In this document: piece by piece, positions 7,134 to 15,075 of the stretch
How the letters are laid out: each line of letters opens with the position of its first letter
Numbering within the stretch: position 1 is the first letter of the stretch
NCBI GenBank assembly: GCA_026193155.1
Contig: JAPHSI010000139.1
Span: 1-27,560 of the forward strand
From: Sulfurimonadaceae bacterium
Lineage (GTDB): Bacteria > Campylobacterota > Campylobacteria > Campylobacterales > Sulfurimonadaceae
DNA length: 27,560 bases
Direction: 5' to 3'
Made by a program: the position numbers and the translations under genes
Notes under the pieces: generated by a model
Told to the model about the DNA's origin: nothing
Seen by the model: the letters and a program-made list of their open reading frames with translations, nothing else
Databases searched by the model: none

Positions 7134-7150
7134 AAAAGTTCTCCAAAAGT

Positions 7151-7183
7151 AAAAAAAATAATAGACGGGGAAACCCCATCTAT
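7151..7183 (-). terminator. Strong intrinsic terminator between actP and the DUF294 gene
   Basis: On the minus strand a stem of ten base pairs, ATAGATGGGG against CCCCGTCTAT (7161-7183, one T-G pair), closes on a TTT loop and runs into TATTTTTTTT (7151-7160). It begins just after the actP stop and ends about 18 bp before the next gene's start codon, so it may set read-through between actP and the DUF294-exonuclease-acs genes. Confidence 0.85.
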
Positions 7184-7186
7184 GAA

Positions 7187-8854
7187 TTAGTGTTCAGATG
7201 CACCTTCTGCACCGATACCTGTTTGAGATCTGATATACTGAGCTTCAAACATCTCATGTTCATTTTTTGCATTTTGAGAATTATCTGTAATAGAGAAAAA
7301 CCAAATTGCAATAAACGATACGGTTACTGAGAACAATGCCGGATATTTATAAGGGAAAATAGCTTCTGCATTTCCTAAAATTTGTACCCAAACAATTGGA
7401 CCAAGTATTACTAATAGTACAGCAGTAGCAAGACCCATTGATCCACCTATTACAGCACCACGAGTTGTTAATTTTTTCCAATACATTGAAAGCATTAATA
7501 CAGGGAAGTTAGCAGATGCCGCAATAGCGAATGCTAAACCAACAACGAATGCGATATTTTGTTTCTCAAACGCAATACCCATAATAATTGCAACAATACC
7601 TAAAGCTACTGTAGCCATTTTAGATACTTGCATCTCTTTCATTGAATCAACTTCACCTTTTTTAAACACTGACGCATAAAGGTCATGTGAAATTGCTGAA
7701 GCACCAGCTAAAGTAAGACCAGATACAACCGCTAAAATAGTAGCAAATGCAACCGCAGATATGAAACCTAGGAAGAAGTCACCACCAACTGCGTGTGATA
7801 AGTGAATTGCTGCCATATTATTTCCACCAAGAATCGGGCTTCCACCAGATACTGCTTGCTTAGCTACATCTAAATACTCAGGATTTGTATATACCATTAC
7901 GATAGCACCAAAACCGATGATAAAAGTTAAGATATAAAAATAACCGATAAAACCTGTTGCATAGAAAACTGATTTACGAGCTTCTTTTGCATCACTTACC
8001 GTAAAAAATCTCATTAAGATATGTGGAAGACCAGCTGTACCAAACATAAGAGCAACTGCTAGTGAAATAGCCGAAACAGGATCAGATACTAATCCACCAG
8101 GACTCATTACTTCAATACCTTTCATCTCAACAGCTTGAGCGAATAAAGAACCAAAAGAGAAATCATAGTGTGCCATAACAGCTACAGCCATGAAAGTCGC
8201 ACCAGAAAGAAGTAAAAATGCTTTAATAATCTGTACCCATGTAGTAGCAAGCATACCACCGAATGTTACGTAAAGAACCATTAGTACACCAACTAAGATA
8301 ACCGCTACTTCATAGTTAAGACCAAACAGTAGTTGAATAAGTTTTCCAGAACCAACCATTTGAGCAATTAAGTAAAGAATAACTGTTGCAATTGAACCAG
8401 AAGCCGCAAGTGTACGAATTGGTGTTTGACGAAGTCTATATGAAGCAACATCAGCAAAAGTATATTTACCTAAGTTTCTTAAAGGCTCAGCAATTAAGAA
8501 AAGAATTACAGGCCAACCAACTAAGAAACCGATTGAGTAGATAAGACCATCGTAACCTTTTAAATAAACAAGACCAGAAATTCCTAAAAACGATGCAGCT
8601 GACATATAATCACCAGCGATAGCCATACCGTTTTGAAAACCAGTAATTCCACCACCTGCAGTATAGAAATCTTTTGCAGATTTTGTACGTTTAGCAGCCC
8701 AATAAGTAATACCAAGAGTACCACCAACAAAAAGTAAGAACATGATAATAGCTGACATGTTAAGTTCTTGTTTTGCCACTTCACCTTCTATAGCACCACC
8801 AGCCATTACAGCTACAGCACCTAAAATTAAAAATAAAAATATTCTATTAAACAT
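7187..8854 (-). CDS. actP: Cation/acetate symporter ActP
   Basis: An inner-membrane sodium:solute symporter family protein that takes up acetate and similar short carboxylates. The 555-residue protein matches the usual length of ActP. It opens with a hydrophobic signal-like segment (FLFLILGAVAVMAGGA), followed by about thirteen membrane segments. Typical family blocks are YWAAKRTKSAKDFYTAGG, FGGMLATTWVQIIKA and FGTAGLPHILMRFFTV. It ends in a short charged cytoplasmic tail. I place the start at the ATG at 8854, preceded by GGAGAGGA; an in-frame TTG at 8869 lies inside that ribosome binding site and the upstream gene. The DUF485 stop codon is one base before this ATG, so the two are coupled, as yjcH and actP are in Escherichia coli. 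The family is specific enough that acetate transport, supported by the acs neighbour, is likely. Confidence 0.95.
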   Translation of the reverse strand: MFNRIFLFLILGAVAVMAGGAIEGEVAKQELNMSAIIMFLLFVGGTLGITYWAAKRTKSAKDFYTAGGGITGFQNGMAIAGDYMSAASFLGISGLVYLKGYDGLIYSIGFLVGWPVILFLIAEPLRNLGKYTFADVASYRLRQTPIRTLAASGSIATVILYLIAQMVGSGKLIQLLFGLNYEVAVILVGVLMVLYVTFGGMLATTWVQIIKAFLLLSGATFMAVAVMAHYDFSFGSLFAQAVEMKGIEVMSPGGLVSDPVSAISLAVALMFGTAGLPHILMRFFTVSDAKEARKSVFYATGFIGYFYILTFIIGFGAIVMVYTNPEYLDVAKQAVSGGSPILGGNNMAAIHLSHAVGGDFFLGFISAVAFATILAVVSGLTLAGASAISHDLYASVFKKGEVDSMKEMQVSKMATVALGIVAIIMGIAFEKQNIAFVVGLAFAIAASANFPVLMLSMYWKKLTTRGAVIGGSMGLATAVLLVILGPIVWVQILGNAEAIFPYKYPALFSVTVSFIAIWFFSITDNSQNAKNEHEMFEAQYIRSQTGIGAEGASEH

Positions 8855-8855
8855 A

Positions 8856-9170
8856 TTAGTCCTCTCCAACCGATTTTTTTACAGCGTTAGCTAAATCATC
8901 AAACTCACCGTTTGCTCTTTTTGTATATATACCAGTTAATATAAATGCAAAAACAATAATAGCCATACCTATTGGAATACCAACAGTCGTAACTGTATCA
9001 GCACCTAATGGAGCTCCAAGTGCAGACGGGTTAAATGCAATAGTTAATATAAAAGTAAAATACACTACTAACATCGCAACTGTTAATTTAATCGAAAAAC
9101 CACTTCTAGTTTTTACTAGTTTTTGATAATCCGGATTTGCCTTGATTTTTTCAACAAGTTCTTTTTTCAT
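8856..9170 (-). CDS. DUF485 inner-membrane protein (YjcH-like)
   Basis: The 104-residue protein has two hydrophobic segments, at about 27-47 (IKLTVAMLVVYFTFILTIAF) and about 64-85 (VGIPIGMAIIVFAFILTGIY), with a lysine-rich N-terminus and a charged C-terminal tail (ANGEFDDLANAVKKS). This is the layout of DUF485, whose members, including E. coli YjcH, are almost always encoded just before an ActP-type symporter. A small accessory subunit or stabilising partner of the symporter is the common assumption, not proven. The ATG is preceded by AAGGAAAATTTT. The stop is one base before the actP ATG, and the gene begins 20 bp after the porin stop. Confidence 0.92.
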   Translation of the reverse strand: MKKELVEKIKANPDYQKLVKTRSGFSIKLTVAMLVVYFTFILTIAFNPSALGAPLGADTVTTVGIPIGMAIIVFAFILTGIYTKRANGEFDDLANAVKKSVGED

Positions 9171-9190
9171 AAAATTTTCCTTTGTTTTTT

Positions 9191-10540
9191 CTAGAAGTTA
9201 TAGTTAGCTATAAATCTATACTCACTCCATGATACTGCGCCATTTAACGTAGGATCTACATTTGTTGTTTTTACATAGAAGTCATCTGCAAAGTTACCAC
9301 GTAGGCGAAGTTGTAAACCTTTAACAGCTTTCATATTATAAATAAAATCAAATCCCATTTCTGAAGCATCATCTTCCGTATAACCATTGTTATCATCCAT
9401 TGCGAATGTAGCATAGTATCCTACAGCTTTAAGACCTAAATCTTTAAACTTATAAACTACTGCTGCTTTAGTTGCAGTTGTTCCTGCAAGGAACATGTGA
9501 CGAGTAACCATACCTTGAGTATATGCAGGCATACCACCCCATGGAGAGATAATTGCATTTTCAGTTGTTTCACCAGCATCATTTTCACTTGTTTGTGAAT
9601 AAGCTATATATCCAGTAAAATTACCAACATTAGCTCCAAATTTAGCTCCAAAATATGTACCTTCTACAGTACCTGCATATTTATCACCCATATCACTTTC
9701 ACTGATAATTTGAACAGCTGCAAAAGGTTTTACTGCATCGCTTAATAAACAAGTCCAAGATATAGATGCATCTGCGTAGATAGCATTTAATATATCATGT
9801 GCCATATAATCCCAAACTTGAGCTTTAAGGGCACCGTTTTTATAAGAAGCTGAAAGAACTGATACACCATCAGTATTTTGTCCTATTGCATATTCACCCA
9901 TATTTACAAATTGACCAACTTGATTTGATGCGTCAACAGATGAATAACCCGCTGTTACACCAAGTAATCCACCTGCACCGTAAGCACGACCAAATGTACC
10001 TTGAGCAAACTTAGTTACATGACCTGCAATTATAGTAGTGTTTGGAATATCAGAGTTAACCATTAAATATGCTTCAAATAAGTTTGGTAACATTCTTGCA
10101 TCATCAGTACCAGCTAGAGGTGTAGCTAATTTTTGACGACCAGCTTTAAATACAGTATTTCCTGTTTTATACTGTACATATGCCTCACCTAAAATTGAAT
10201 ATGCTTCATTGTTTGGACCAAGTAGAGTTGGGTCTACTTTAGTATAGTCTGTTTTATCACTATCATTAAATAGACCATTAGTAGTGTAAAAAGCAGTACC
10301 TAGACTTAAACCTGCATAATCAGCAGTTTCAAATTTTAAATGACCACCAATTGCGTTTGCACTTCTTGTATAATCTTTTTTTGCGCTTCTTGTATCTTCT
10401 ACACTTCTAGAGATACTAAACTCACGAATCTGACCACTAGTCTTTCCTTCACTGAACATTGTTGATAAATCTTCAGCAGCCTGAACATTAACTGAACTTA
10501 AAAGTCCTAAAGTTATTGCACTTAATACTATTCTTTTCAT
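9191..10540 (-). CDS. Outer-membrane porin, OprD-like family
   Basis: The 449-residue protein starts with a clear Sec signal peptide (MKRIVLSAITLGLLSSVNVQA, cleavage probably before AEDL). It then shows alternating beta-strand sequence and ends with a terminal Phe (IANYNF), the outer-membrane insertion signal. Blocks such as GQIREFSISR, IGGHLKFETADYAGLSLGT and FKAGRQKLATPLA are those of the Campylobacterota OprD-type porins. I use the ATG at 10540, preceded by AAAAGGA; a longer reading frame from 10603 would add 21 residues before the signal peptide and has no ribosome binding site. It ends only 20 bp before DUF485-actP with no terminator between, so the three are probably one transcript and the porin may admit acetate or other small carboxylates. 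That substrate assignment is inference. Confidence 0.88.
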   Translation of the reverse strand: MKRIVLSAITLGLLSSVNVQAAEDLSTMFSEGKTSGQIREFSISRSVEDTRSAKKDYTRSANAIGGHLKFETADYAGLSLGTAFYTTNGLFNDSDKTDYTKVDPTLLGPNNEAYSILGEAYVQYKTGNTVFKAGRQKLATPLAGTDDARMLPNLFEAYLMVNSDIPNTTIIAGHVTKFAQGTFGRAYGAGGLLGVTAGYSSVDASNQVGQFVNMGEYAIGQNTDGVSVLSASYKNGALKAQVWDYMAHDILNAIYADASISWTCLLSDAVKPFAAVQIISESDMGDKYAGTVEGTYFGAKFGANVGNFTGYIAYSQTSENDAGETTENAIISPWGGMPAYTQGMVTRHMFLAGTTATKAAVVYKFKDLGLKAVGYYATFAMDDNNGYTEDDASEMGFDFIYNMKAVKGLQLRLRGNFADDFYVKTTNVDPTLNGAVSWSEYRFIANYNF

Positions 10541-10590
10541 CCCATTCCTTTTATTAGAAATAATTAACATTCTAATAGTAAAATTGGAAA

Positions 10591-10617
10591 ATAGCATGAA
10601 CATAGCATTGTTGCTAT
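10591..10617. promoter_or_regulatory. Triple ATAGCA half-site element upstream of the porin
   Basis: ATAGCA occurs at 10591-10596 and again exactly 11 bp later at 10602-10607. Its reverse complement TGCTAT follows at 10612-10617, so the last two also form a 6-bp inverted repeat with a 4-nt centre. Spacing of one helical turn is what tandem regulator binding would need. Depending on the true start of transcription it lies either on the promoter or in the porin leader RNA. Confidence 0.45.
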
Positions 10618-10643
10618 ATTTATAATTCTAAGTATGGATTTTA

Positions 10644-10649
10644 ATTATA
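10644..10649 (-). promoter_or_regulatory. Candidate -10 box for the porin-DUF485-actP transcript
   Basis: The minus strand carries TATAAT here (CACATATAATTAAAA), which would start RNA near 10637 and give a leader of about 97 nt containing the ATAGCA element. A second, poorer candidate (TATAAA, 10619-10624) lies closer. I cannot decide between them. Confidence 0.35.
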
Positions 10650-10707
10650 TGTGAATATATGTAACATATCTAAAATTGATATGCTACACAATTACTCACC
10701 TGCGGAA

Positions 10708-12387
10708 TCATGTTTTGAAGTGGTCTAGCTTATCTGTTAAAGTCTCTGTCATCTTATTGAGATGATCTGTTGCAATGGATATCTCTTCTACACTTCTTGA
10801 ATTAGAAATAGATATATCATTGATTTCATTAATACTTTGAATTATATCTTTAATATATTCACTAGTATTTTCAAAATCAACTACAGTCTTATCACTAGCC
10901 TGAGTAGCTTTATTTACAATATCGGTAGTGGAATTAATTTTTTCTTCTACCAATGCAGCAGCCGAAGCTAATTCATTCATACCCTCTGAGTTGTTATTCA
11001 TCTGCTCACTTGCAGTTACGGTTGATTGAACTATAACACTTATAGTAGTATTAATTTCTGTAAGAGATTTTTGAGTTCTCTCAGCTAATTTTCTAACCTC
11101 ATCGGCTACAACTGCAAATCCACGACCATGTTCACCCGCACGTGCAGCTTCAATAGCAGCATTTAATGCTAACAGATTAGTTTGGTCTGCAATGTCTGAT
11201 ATAACTTCTAATACAGCTTTTACCTGTTCAGTATCGCGTGATAATGTCTCAACAGATTCTGCAAGTTCTACCTCGGCTTGAGCTGAGTGTTGTACTTTTG
11301 TTGTTAAAGTTACAATTTCATCTCTAGCTTCTGCTAAAGTACTATTTGCTTCTATCATCTCTACTTTTGAGTCTTTAGCATCCCCTACAGCAATAATTAT
11401 CTCTTCTTGAATATCTGAAGCTTTTTTTGTTGTCTGGGAAACTATCTCAGCCGATTTTTCTACATTTTCACCGACAGTTGAAGCTGTTACAGATAACTCT
11501 TTAGATATAGATGCATTTTCAATACTTGTTTGTTTAGCATTATCAACACTCAGCTGAACTTTTTCTATAAACTCATTTACATTTTTTGCAACATCTTGAA
11601 GCTCATCATTACTGTGAATATTTACTCTTTGAGTTAAATCACCGTCACCATGTGCTAAATCAGTTGTTACATTTAAAATATTATTTATAGGTGAGACAAT
11701 AAGTTTTCTTGCAATCAAAGAAACAATTAATGCTATGATAATTGCTAATATAATTGAAGTAGTGATTGTTTTCATTACGGTAGTAGCAATTAAATCAGCT
11801 GCTTCATCTTCTATCACTTTAACTTTTTTCTCAATATTGTCTACATATTGTCCTGTACCTATAATCCATCCCCATTGTTTAAATAAAGCTACATACGATA
11901 TTTTTGGTTGTGGCTCATCTGAACCTGGTTTTGACCAATAGTACTTAACAATTCCAGAGCCTTTAGTATTAGCTATTTTTGCCATTTCCACAAATAACTT
12001 AACACCGTTTGGATCTTTCACGTTTGAGAGGTCACTACCGTTTAACTGAGGTTTTATAGGATGCATAATCATTTTTGGCGAAGTATCATTTATCCAGAAG
12101 TAACCACCTTCACCAAAACGTATATTTTCAACTATTTTTAAAGCTTCCTCTTTTGCTTGTTCAATATTCGCATGGGAGGATAAACCTTCAATACCCTTTA
12201 GAACAATACTAACATAATTTTTTAGCTTATCAGATTCCTCTTTATAAGCTTGAACCCTATACTCTTTAATACGTTGTTCCGTAATAGAGTTAATGTTTGA
12301 GACTGACTGAAATAAATTTGCAACTGATAATATAATTATTGTTGCAAGTATTATATGTATGATTTTCGTTGATATTTTAACTTTCAT
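10708..12387 (-). CDS. Methyl-accepting chemotaxis protein with a single Cache sensor domain
   Basis: A 559-residue chemoreceptor of the inner membrane. TM1 is at about 8-27. A periplasmic domain of roughly 40-200 carries single-Cache type blocks (FGEGGYFWIND at 91-101, MIMHP, GWIIGTGQYVD). TM2 is at about 207-228 and is followed by HAMP (RKLIVSPINNIL, DLTQRV). The cytoplasmic rod contains the signalling hairpin DQTNLLALNAAIEAARAGEHGRGFAV (shown in part; residues 401-426), where CheA and CheW bind. No C-terminal CheR-binding pentapeptide is visible. Single-Cache receptors often sense small carboxylates, and this one sits directly before a porin and acetate symporter, so a short organic acid is a plausible ligand, but the sequence does not prove it. 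The ATG at 12387 has AAAAGGGT upstream. It is downstream of a two-component system on the same strand, with an 89-bp gap and its own candidate promoter. Confidence 0.93.
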   Translation of the reverse strand: MKVKISTKIIHIILATIIILSVANLFQSVSNINSITEQRIKEYRVQAYKEESDKLKNYVSIVLKGIEGLSSHANIEQAKEEALKIVENIRFGEGGYFWINDTSPKMIMHPIKPQLNGSDLSNVKDPNGVKLFVEMAKIANTKGSGIVKYYWSKPGSDEPQPKISYVALFKQWGWIIGTGQYVDNIEKKVKVIEDEAADLIATTVMKTITTSIILAIIIALIVSLIARKLIVSPINNILNVTTDLAHGDGDLTQRVNIHSNDELQDVAKNVNEFIEKVQLSVDNAKQTSIENASISKELSVTASTVGENVEKSAEIVSQTTKKASDIQEEIIIAVGDAKDSKVEMIEANSTLAEARDEIVTLTTKVQHSAQAEVELAESVETLSRDTEQVKAVLEVISDIADQTNLLALNAAIEAARAGEHGRGFAVVADEVRKLAERTQKSLTEINTTISVIVQSTVTASEQMNNNSEGMNELASAAALVEEKINSTTDIVNKATQASDKTVVDFENTSEYIKDIIQSINEINDISISNSRSVEEISIATDHLNKMTETLTDKLDHFKT

Positions 12388-12442
12388 AGCATACCCTTTT
12401 TAATAGTATTTTTTCTACCACTTAAGGTATCATAACATAATA

Positions 12443-12448
12443 ATTATA
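12443..12448 (-). promoter_or_regulatory. Candidate -10 box for the chemoreceptor gene
   Basis: The minus strand reads GTTATATAATTATT, a perfect TATAAT in the short gap between the response regulator stop and the chemoreceptor start. A TATGAT slightly nearer the gene (12427-12432) is an alternative. No terminator follows the response regulator, so read-through is also possible. Confidence 0.35.
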
Positions 12449-12476
12449 TAACTATTACTAATTTCACAAAATTTAA

Positions 12477-13142
12477 CTAAGGTTTTTCAATCATATATCC
12501 CATACCTCTAATATTTAAAATAACATCTTCTTTTAAACTTTTTTTAAGTCTATTAACTTCAGCACGTATAGTTGCATTATCAACAAAGGAGTCTGTCCAT
12601 ATATAGTTAGTAAACTGTTCAAAGTCCACAACCATCCCACGATTCCTTGCTAAAAGGTCAATTATTTGAGACTGTCTTTTTGTCAATGTTTGAGGCTCAT
12701 TATTAAATAATAAGCTGGAGTGTTCTTGGTCATAAGAATAGTTTTTAGATAGTCTCAGATGTACACGAGGTGTATCATTTGATATTTTTACCCTATCTAT
12801 TCTTAAAGCTAATTCTTTTAGATGAAATGGTTTTTTTAAGTAATCATAGCAACCTAAATCATATGCACGTGAAATATCTTCTATATCAACTAAAGCACTT
12901 ATATAGATAGCAGGAGAATGAATTTTTAATTCATGAATCTTTTCTAAAAAACTAAGCCCATCCATCCCAGGCACATTAATATCTAAAATCAATAAATCAT
13001 ATGCACTCTCTTTAATAGCCGAGAGTGCTTCTAGCCCATCAACAAAAGTTTGTACTTTATGTCCCTGAGCCTCCAAAAATTCACAAATAGATTCATTTAA
13101 CATCAATTCATCTTCTAATAATAATATTTTCACCCTATTCAC
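12477..13142 (-). CDS. OmpR/PhoB-type response regulator
   Basis: The 221-residue protein begins with a receiver domain (about 1-115). It has the acidic pair Glu10-Asp11, the phosphoacceptor Asp54 in LILDINVPGMDG, Ser82 at the switch position and Lys104 in YLKKPF. A winged-helix DNA-binding domain fills about 130-221 (LTKRQSQIIDLLARNRG, ATIRAEVNRLKKSL, IRGMGYMIEKP). It is a transcription factor activated by phosphorylation, almost certainly from the histidine kinase whose gene overlaps its start by 8 bp. Targets are unknown. The neighbouring chemoreceptor and porin/acetate genes, and the repeated half sites at 10591-10617, are reasonable candidates. All key residues are present. Confidence 0.94.
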   Translation of the reverse strand: MNRVKILLLEDELMLNESICEFLEAQGHKVQTFVDGLEALSAIKESAYDLLILDINVPGMDGLSFLEKIHELKIHSPAIYISALVDIEDISRAYDLGCYDYLKKPFHLKELALRIDRVKISNDTPRVHLRLSKNYSYDQEHSSLLFNNEPQTLTKRQSQIIDLLARNRGMVVDFEQFTNYIWTDSFVDNATIRAEVNRLKKSLKEDVILNIRGMGYMIEKP

Positions 13143-14379
13143 CTATCATTTTAAATACATATGTAAAAGTAGTTTTATTTTCATCTGAACTTACCTTAAT
13201 CAAAACACCCTCTTCATCACAAATATTTCTTACCATTTGAAGTCCAAGTCCAAAACCCTCACGATTTTTTTCTTCTCTATAATATGCTTCAAATACTTTA
13301 TCTACTTCTTTTATAGCCTTTGATTTACTAGACATGGAAAATTCTAAGTTTGAGCCAAGCTGTTTTAAACTAACATCTATAATCTCGCCTGCTAAAGTGT
13401 ATTTAATTGCATTTGTAATTGTATTATCAACTATACGTTGTAATTTTGTTTTATTAAAATATATATGTAAGTTATCTGTAGGTGTATTATAATTAAAACT
13501 AACTTTAGACATAGTAGCTACATCTTTAAAAAAATCTATTCTATAACTTATATAGTTTCCAAAATTAATCATAGTTTTTGGATATTCTACCTGATCTTTT
13601 TTTACTAAATAACTTAAATCATCATAAATGCTAAATATATTTTTTACAGCAGCTTCTATTTTTGATAAATGCTTATCTTTTGGATGTTTCATAGTATATA
13701 GCTCTATTGAAGTCAGAATTACACTTAGCGGAGTATTCGTTTCATGTACAGTGTAGCGTAAAAATTTTTTTTGGGCATCAAGTATCTCTTCTGAGAACTC
13801 TTTTTCTTTTAAAAGTTTCTCATTTGTTTCTTGTATGTTGAGTGTCTTTTTTTTAACCTTATCCTCTAGATTTAAATTTAAATCTCTAAGAGTCTTTTTT
13901 TGTTCACTAATGGTATCAACCATACTATTTGCATAACCCACCATTATTTTAAAATCTTTAAAAAATATTTTTTGCGGGTCTAACACATACTCTTTGTGTG
14001 CGGTCTCTTTAAAAAAATCTAAAAAAGCCTGAATATCTCTTTGTAAAATATGATTATGTATTTTATATAACCCTAAAACTATAGCAAATAAGATAAATGC
14101 CAACGTAGCAATTGCTATTGTATTTTTAATTAGTATTGTTTTAAGTTTCTTCTGAGTTTCTATATATTTTGTATTTGATTTATTACTTAAATCATCTTTT
14201 GATATAGCCATCTCTTTAAGAAGTGTTTTTTCATAATCCAAATAGTTTTCTTCAATCAATAAAAAAGCAAATACAATAGTGAATAAAAATATAATAAATG
14301 TAGTAAAAATATTAGCTTGCTTTATAGTTACACTATTTGTTTTCATCGTAAAATATCTATATATTTTATCAATAATCAT
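13135..14379 (-). CDS. Membrane sensor histidine kinase
   Basis: The 414-residue protein has TM1 at about 25-43 and TM2 at about 84-105, enclosing a periplasmic loop of only about 40 residues. A coiled-coil linker spans about 155-205. The HisKA motif FLRYTVHETNTPLSV puts the phosphorylated His at 212. The ATPase domain has an N box (RIVDNTITNAIKYT) and a G box (EGFGLGLQMVRNICDE). The D box is less clear. The small loop suggests sensing within the membrane or through a partner rather than a large ligand domain. The gene precedes and overlaps the response regulator by 8 bp, so the pair is co-translated. The ATG at 14379 lies about 11 bases after AAGGAT; the next Met (12) has no ribosome binding site. 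The upstream neighbour is divergent. Confidence 0.93.
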   Translation of the reverse strand: MIIDKIYRYFTMKTNSVTIKQANIFTTFIIFLFTIVFAFLLIEENYLDYEKTLLKEMAISKDDLSNKSNTKYIETQKKLKTILIKNTIAIATLAFILFAIVLGLYKIHNHILQRDIQAFLDFFKETAHKEYVLDPQKIFFKDFKIMVGYANSMVDTISEQKKTLRDLNLNLEDKVKKKTLNIQETNEKLLKEKEFSEEILDAQKKFLRYTVHETNTPLSVILTSIELYTMKHPKDKHLSKIEAAVKNIFSIYDDLSYLVKKDQVEYPKTMINFGNYISYRIDFFKDVATMSKVSFNYNTPTDNLHIYFNKTKLQRIVDNTITNAIKYTLAGEIIDVSLKQLGSNLEFSMSSKSKAIKEVDKVFEAYYREEKNREGFGLGLQMVRNICDEEGVLIKVSSDENKTTFTYVFKMIGE

Positions 14380-14444
14380 TCTTTTAGAATCCTTTTGAAC
14401 TTTTAAAGTGCTAGTTTACTAAAATTGTGTTTAAAAAATTTAAC

Positions 14445-14450
14445 TATAAT
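14445..14450 (+). promoter_or_regulatory. Candidate -10 box for the cyclophilin gene
   Basis: TATAAT in AACTATAATTCC, 37 bp before the ATG at 14488, in the gap between divergent genes. TTGTGT at 14425-14430 could act as a -35 but the 14-bp spacer is short. A minus-strand promoter for the kinase must lie in the same gap, but I see no convincing one. Confidence 0.45.
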
Positions 14451-14487
14451 TCCAAATAATAAAAAAAACACCAAATAAGGATTTAAA

Positions 14488-14991
14488 ATGTTTGGAAGAA
14501 CAGAACTTAAAACATATGACTTATCTCAAGAGGAGATTAATAAATTTCAATACGCAAAAGTAGACACTGCCAAAGGTGTTATTTGGATTAAACTACTTCC
14601 TGAGGAGACTCCAAATACTGTTGCAAATTTTGCACATTTAGCAAATACAGGTTTTTACGATAACCTAAGTTTTCACCGTGTTATTCCGGGTTTTATGGCT
14701 CAAGGCGGTTGTCCTCACGGTACTGGTACTGGTGGACCTGATTGGGCTATCCCATGTGAGACTGATAAAAATACTACTAAACACTCTCGCGGTGCACTAT
14801 CTATGGCTCATGCAGGTCCAAATACCGGTGGAAGCCAGTTTTTCATCACTTTTGTTCCTACCCCACACTTAGACGGTGTCCATACAGTTTTTGGTCTTAT
14901 TGAAGAAGACGATGCAGACAGCTTTGCAGTTCTTGATAGCATTGAGATGCAAGATGCAATAAACTCAATATCTGTAGTAGAATCTAAGTAA
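14488..14991 (+). CDS. Cyclophilin-type peptidyl-prolyl cis-trans isomerase
   Basis: The 167-residue protein is a single cyclophilin domain. Characteristic blocks are TPNTVANFAHLA, FHRVIPGFMAQGG (catalytic Arg and the Phe/Met/Gln pocket), NTGGSQFFITFVPTPHLDG and HTVFGLI. It accelerates proline isomerisation during protein folding. There is no signal peptide, so this is the cytoplasmic form. About 20 extra residues precede the core. AAGGAT lies before the ATG. Its stop overlaps an ATG that opens a 19-codon ORF (14991-15050), which I interpret as part of a hairpin spacer rather than as a gene. Gene name ppiB-like; the exact paralogue is uncertain. Confidence 0.94.
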   Translation: MFGRTELKTYDLSQEEINKFQYAKVDTAKGVIWIKLLPEETPNTVANFAHLANTGFYDNLSFHRVIPGFMAQGGCPHGTGTGGPDWAIPCETDKNTTKHSRGALSMAHAGPNTGGSQFFITFVPTPHLDGVHTVFGLIEEDDADSFAVLDSIEMQDAINSISVVESK

Positions 14992-15004
14992 TGATAAGAA
15001 ATAA

Positions 15005-15066
15005 CCTCTCGCCGATAGGCGTAGCTTTAGTGAGAGGAATTATAAAGTAGCTTTGCTGCTTTATAA
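15005..15066. repeat. Tandem hairpin spacer between the cyclophilin gene and queH
   Basis: Two adjacent hairpins fill most of this 84-bp gap. The first pairs CCTCTC (15005-15010) with GAGAGG (15032-15037); inside it CGCC and GGCG form an alternative small stem around GATA (15010-15021). The second, TTATAAAGTAGC (15040-15051) against GCTGCTTTATAA (15055-15066), is a 12-bp stem with one G-T pair and a TTT loop. Neither has a T-run, so they are not intrinsic terminators. The GC-richer first hairpin stands out from its AT-rich surroundings and has the look of an interspersed intergenic repeat. Copies elsewhere in the genome cannot be checked here. Confidence 0.6.
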
Positions 15067-15075
15067 GAAGACAAT

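Noticed and set aside
8584..8784. 66-codon minus-strand ORF inside actP
   Set aside because: It is a frame-shifted shadow of actP; its leucine-rich translation reflects the overlapping membrane segments.
8855..8869. TTG start for actP at 8869
   Set aside because: That codon lies within the GGAGAGGA ribosome binding site that serves the ATG at 8854.
10541..10603. Longer N-terminus of the porin
   Set aside because: The extra 21 residues would precede an ordinary Sec signal peptide and have no ribosome binding site; the ATG at 10540 has AAAAGGA.
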